The notes beneath the pieces are model-generated. The model did not search any database. It worked only from the letters and a program-made list of their open reading frames with translations, and was not told where the DNA came from. Source: Combretum micranthum (Eukaryota; Streptophyta; Magnoliopsida; Myrtales; Combretaceae). Taken from it: 64,000 bases of DNA. Of this stretch, positions 61,301 through 64,000 are shown piece after piece (position 1 is the first letter of the stretch; the number at the start of each line of letters is the position of its first letter). The stretch covers positions 997,501-1,061,500 of the forward strand of contig JAMXBD010000025.1 in NCBI GenBank assembly GCA_024138025.1, written 5' to 3'. Both the position numbers and the translations under genes were made by a program.

Positions 61301-61420
61301 AAATAAAATGAAAATTATGCAATTCAAAGCCATGATCACTTCTTTACAAAAGCAAACCTTTTACAACTTAGGTATGTATGTTACTATGTTTTAACTTGCC
61401 CCATCAAATATACGTATGAC
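58346..61420. other. AT-rich intergenic DNA
   Basis: No supported gene. Contains (AT)n near 58463-58480. A diverged pair of 'gaagtcttacttgtacc'/'gaagacttcatacttgtatcc' phrases (58880, 59540) may be ends of an old transposon. A tandem duplication (61036-61231) is listed separately. Confidence 0.55.
61036..61231. repeat. tandem duplication, ~110-bp unit
   Basis: 'agtatcagtttaggataatt', 'aaatataattttacaat' and 'attagttattgtg' occur in order in 61036-61123 and again in 61148-61231, with a few substitutions and a small insertion. Confidence 0.75.
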
Positions 61421-61421
61421 T

Positions 61422-61447
61422 CACACACACACACACACACACACACA
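61422..61447. repeat. (CA)n microsatellite
   Basis: Thirteen uninterrupted CA units. Confidence 0.95.
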
Positions 61448-61536
61448 TTGAAAATGAATGTTAGTTAAAGAATTTAAATTAAGCTATACAAAGCTATATT
61501 TGCAAAATAAAATAAAATAAAAAATAAACTTCTATT

Positions 61537-61799
61537 GTTGGCTATGTTAATTCTTAGCCATACATATGAAATTCACAGATAATTTGTAATCCTTGTTTTA
61601 CGTGTTTTTTCATAAATGAGTTTTTCTAAATTTATATCGTAATGCCTGTAAAAGGCAGAATCCTGTGACATAAAAATATATACCAAATATGAAATTGTCT
61701 TCTTGAAGCTCTTCCTCTCTCTCTCTCTTTTTATTTTTATTTTTTTTTCCTTCCGCTGTGTGTACGTGAGTTAGAAAAAATGATGTCTTATTGACATCA
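61537..61799 (+). repeat. probable 5' LTR of the Copia element
   Basis: Ends in ...TTGACATCA three bases before the primer site. A TGTTGG start at 61537 is the most LTR-like upstream TG, giving about 263 bp; this start is a guess. A CT-rich tract (61715-61727) lies near its end. The 3' LTR is outside the window, so the boundary cannot be tested here. Confidence 0.45.
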
Positions 61800-61802
61800 A
61801 AT

Positions 61803-61816
61803 TGGTATCAGAGCTA
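61803..61816 (+). other. tRNA-Met primer binding site of the Copia element
   Basis: TGGTATCAGAGCTA, a full match to the usual plant initiator-tRNA-Met primer site, three bases after the LTR end. Confidence 0.9.
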
Positions 61817-62498
61817 TTGTGGCTGCAGCAGTGGATGCCCAAAACCCTAATGTCCATTTACCATTAACCTCATAGTAAACTAAAATGGAATTTGAGATCA
61901 TGGTTCCAACATTAAGGGAAAAATAAAAGTAGTTAAAGAAAGTAGATCTTGCCTCTTTTTCTATTGGGTCCTTCTCATTGAAATCATCTACACCGAATGT
62001 GGCTATGTCATAACCTTTACAGAATCCATATTATGAAGCTTTTTTTTTTAACCAACTTGGTCGGTGAGATAGCAATATATCCCCCTCCGTTGGAACTTCG
62101 GGGACAGTGAAGAACCCATATCAACTGGAACAAAGCGAGATCCAAAAGGTTGGACTGCTAGAAAACTCATAATTGCCTTAGAAGCTATTGTCATTTATGG
62201 TGGAAGATATAAAAAAAATATTAGAATAACTAAGAAAAAATGCTTTTTTACACATTATTATCACATCTCCGAATAATGCTAACTCGAAAGGAGTGATCAA
62301 TGCTGTGTATATTGAATCAGTGAAATGAGGTTTGAAAATATGTCCTCTGCTACAATTTGTTAGCTCTTCTATGTATTGACTTCTGGGATGTGTGGGAGTC
62401 CAGTTGATGTTTGATGTTCTTATCATCTTGCAAGGCCATAATCATTAATCTCTTAGATTGAATTTATAATAAAGAAAAAAACTTTATTAGAGTAAGAT

Positions 62499-64000
62499 AT
62501 GGCAACCAATTATAATGTTGTGTAGTCGGGTCCCAAGCTAGATGGAAAACTTAATTACAATTATTGGGAACTTTTGATGTCTACTCATTTAAAAGCTCAC
62601 AATATTTGGAGCTTCACTGAACCGGGTTTACAACAAGGAGCCGATGATGGTACTCGAAGGAAGGAGCAGTTGGCATTATCACAAATTCACCAAGGTGTAG
62701 ATTACTCAATTTTTGGCAAAATAGCAAATGCCAAAACAACTAAAGAAGCATGGGACATTTTGAAGTTGTCATATAAAGGAGTGAAGAAAGCTCAAAAATC
62801 CAAGTTGCAATCCCTTCGTAGAGAATACGAAAGATATGAGATGACCAACTGAGAAAGTATTGAACAATATTTTTTTCTCGTGTTACTGATCTTATCAATA
62901 AGATGAGGGTGTATGGAGAAGACATTGCTAAAAGCAAGGTGGTGGAGAAAATTCTCCGGACCATGACAATCAAGTTTGATCATGTGGTGACTACAATAAT
63001 AGAGTCCCACGATACAGATACCATGATGGTTGTAGAATTGCAGGGAAGCATTGAAAGTCATGTGAGCAGAATTTTAGAGAAGACAGAGAAAGTGAATGAA
63101 GAAGCCTTGAAGAGTCACGTGAACCTCAACAATAAATTTGAAACTAGTCAAAACGTAGAAGGTAGAGATCATGGTTTTAATAGTGGAGGAAGAGGAAATT
63201 ACAGAAGTAGAGGTCGAGGAAATTTCAAATGAAGAGGACATGGTAGTTTCAACCAAGGAAGAGACAACAATTTCAGACCATCTAGTCAAGGAAGAAGTGG
63301 AAAAAATTTATGGACTGCCAATCGAGGAAGAGGAAGAAGCAATAATTATCAAGGAAGAACAAATGTTAATTGTTTTCACTGTAGGAAGTTCGAACACAAA
63401 GCTGCAGACTGCAGATTTAGACAACAAGCAAACATGGCAGAAAATGAGTACCAAAATATTGGTACAAATTATGATAACCCACAAAGTTTATTTTTGGCAG
63501 CTAATAATTTTGCAGAAGATGGAGATATCTAGTATTTAGATACCGGATGTAGTAATCATATGGGTGGTAAAAAGGAGTTATTTTCTTCTTTGGATGAAAC
63601 GGTAAAATCTACCGTGAAATTCGAAAATAATACAAATATTTCGATATTGGGAAAAGGCCAAGTTACTATTAGATTGAAGGATGGATCTCAAAACTTTATC
63701 TCTGATGTTTTCTATACTCCTGATCTTCATCACAATCTATTGAGTATGGGATAACTGTCAGATAAAGGATACAACATGCAAATTTATCAAGGTTACTGCA
63801 CATTGATTGATAAGCATGGAAGGTTTGTAGCCAAAGTATTAATGACACCAAATCGCCTATTCCCTTTGAAATTTCAGCATGGAAAATTTTCTTGTTTAAG
63901 TTCTATTATTCCAAATGATGATTGGCTGTGGCACATGCGTTTTGGACATTTTCACTTTTCTGGTTTGAATTATCTATCACGAAAAGAATATGTTTCTAGT
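62499..64000 (+). pseudogene. Copia gag-pol polyprotein (TNT1-like), 5' part, broken
   Basis: ATG at 62499 (MATNYNVV) is followed by a stop at 62523, then gag 'LLMSTHLKAHNIW' and 'KTTKEAWDILKLSYKG' (UBN2 domain). After a TGA (62850) and a frameshift near 62870 the frame resumes ('MRVYGEDIAKSKVVEKIL'), with an Arg/Gly-rich linker. The zinc knuckle is 'CFHCRKFEHKAADC' (63379-63420). The protease site 'YLDTGCSNHM' (63533-63562) and 'FYTPDLHHNLLSMG' follow, then the pre-integrase zinc region 'WLWHMRFGH'. Further stops lie at 63230, 63530 and 63752. Integrase proper and reverse transcriptase lie beyond the window. Confidence 0.9.

Larger units (their letters stand above)
61537..64000 (+). mobile_element. 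Ty1/copia retrotransposon, 5' part, decayed
   Basis: LTR end, tRNA-Met primer site, untranslated leader, then gag, zinc knuckle, protease and the start of integrase in the Copia order. The element runs off the window. Several stops and at least one frameshift show that this copy is inactive. Confidence 0.88.

Overview
This window is nuclear DNA of a flowering plant, most likely a eudicot. It is AT-rich and intron-rich, with three conserved, intact plant genes set in long non-coding stretches and many decayed transposable elements. No prokaryotic features, rRNA, convincing tRNA or CRISPR array were seen. All calls come from reading the sequence; no searches were run.

Region 1 (1-6.6 kb) is old retrotransposon debris. 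It holds a broken Ty3/gypsy gag on the minus strand, a likely primer binding site, LTR-like sequence, and two families of imperfect tandem repeats. Region 2 (6.6-16.1 kb) is a nested insertion. A 5'-truncated L1-type LINE (reverse transcriptase, zf-RVT, RNase H) is split by a 6.36-kb Mutator-like element (MULE, 8313-14673) flanked by an exact 10-bp target duplication. The MULE has long imperfect terminal inverted repeats with arrays of GC-rich hairpins, a dead but well preserved MURA-type transposase, and a second gene encoding a plant-mobile-domain (MAIN-like) protein, also broken.

Region 3 (20.7-39.0 kb) is the host gene island: an ATP-dependent 6-phosphofructokinase (13 exons, 551 aa), an isolated decayed Copia-gag-like gene with an internal duplication (minus strand), the AP-4 adaptor sigma subunit (4 exons, 143 aa), and a vacuolar-type gamma-glutamyltransferase (minus strand, 7 exons, 630 aa) lying tail-to-tail with AP-4 sigma. 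The three host genes act in unrelated processes (glycolysis, trans-Golgi vesicle sorting, glutathione-conjugate breakdown) and do not form a functional cluster.

Region 4 (39-49 kb) is gene-poor, with one probable LTR-like repeat (about 42.7-44.9 kb). Region 5 (49.0-58.35 kb) is an endogenous pararetrovirus (Caulimoviridae). It is linearised inside its last ORF, so the two ends overlap by about 60 bp. It keeps a promoter, poly(A) signal, tRNA-Met primer site, small coiled-coil ORFs, movement and coat domains, two Cys-rich clusters, a protease fragment, the tail of RNase H and a transactivator-like ORF. The reverse transcriptase is deleted. Region 6 (58.35-64 kb) is AT-rich DNA followed by the 5' part of a decayed Ty1/copia element that runs off the window.

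The points most worth following up are the PMD-carrying MULE with its hairpin arrays, the reiterated small ORFs in the pararetrovirus, its mixed badnavirus-like/transactivator architecture, and the duplicated gag-only gene.
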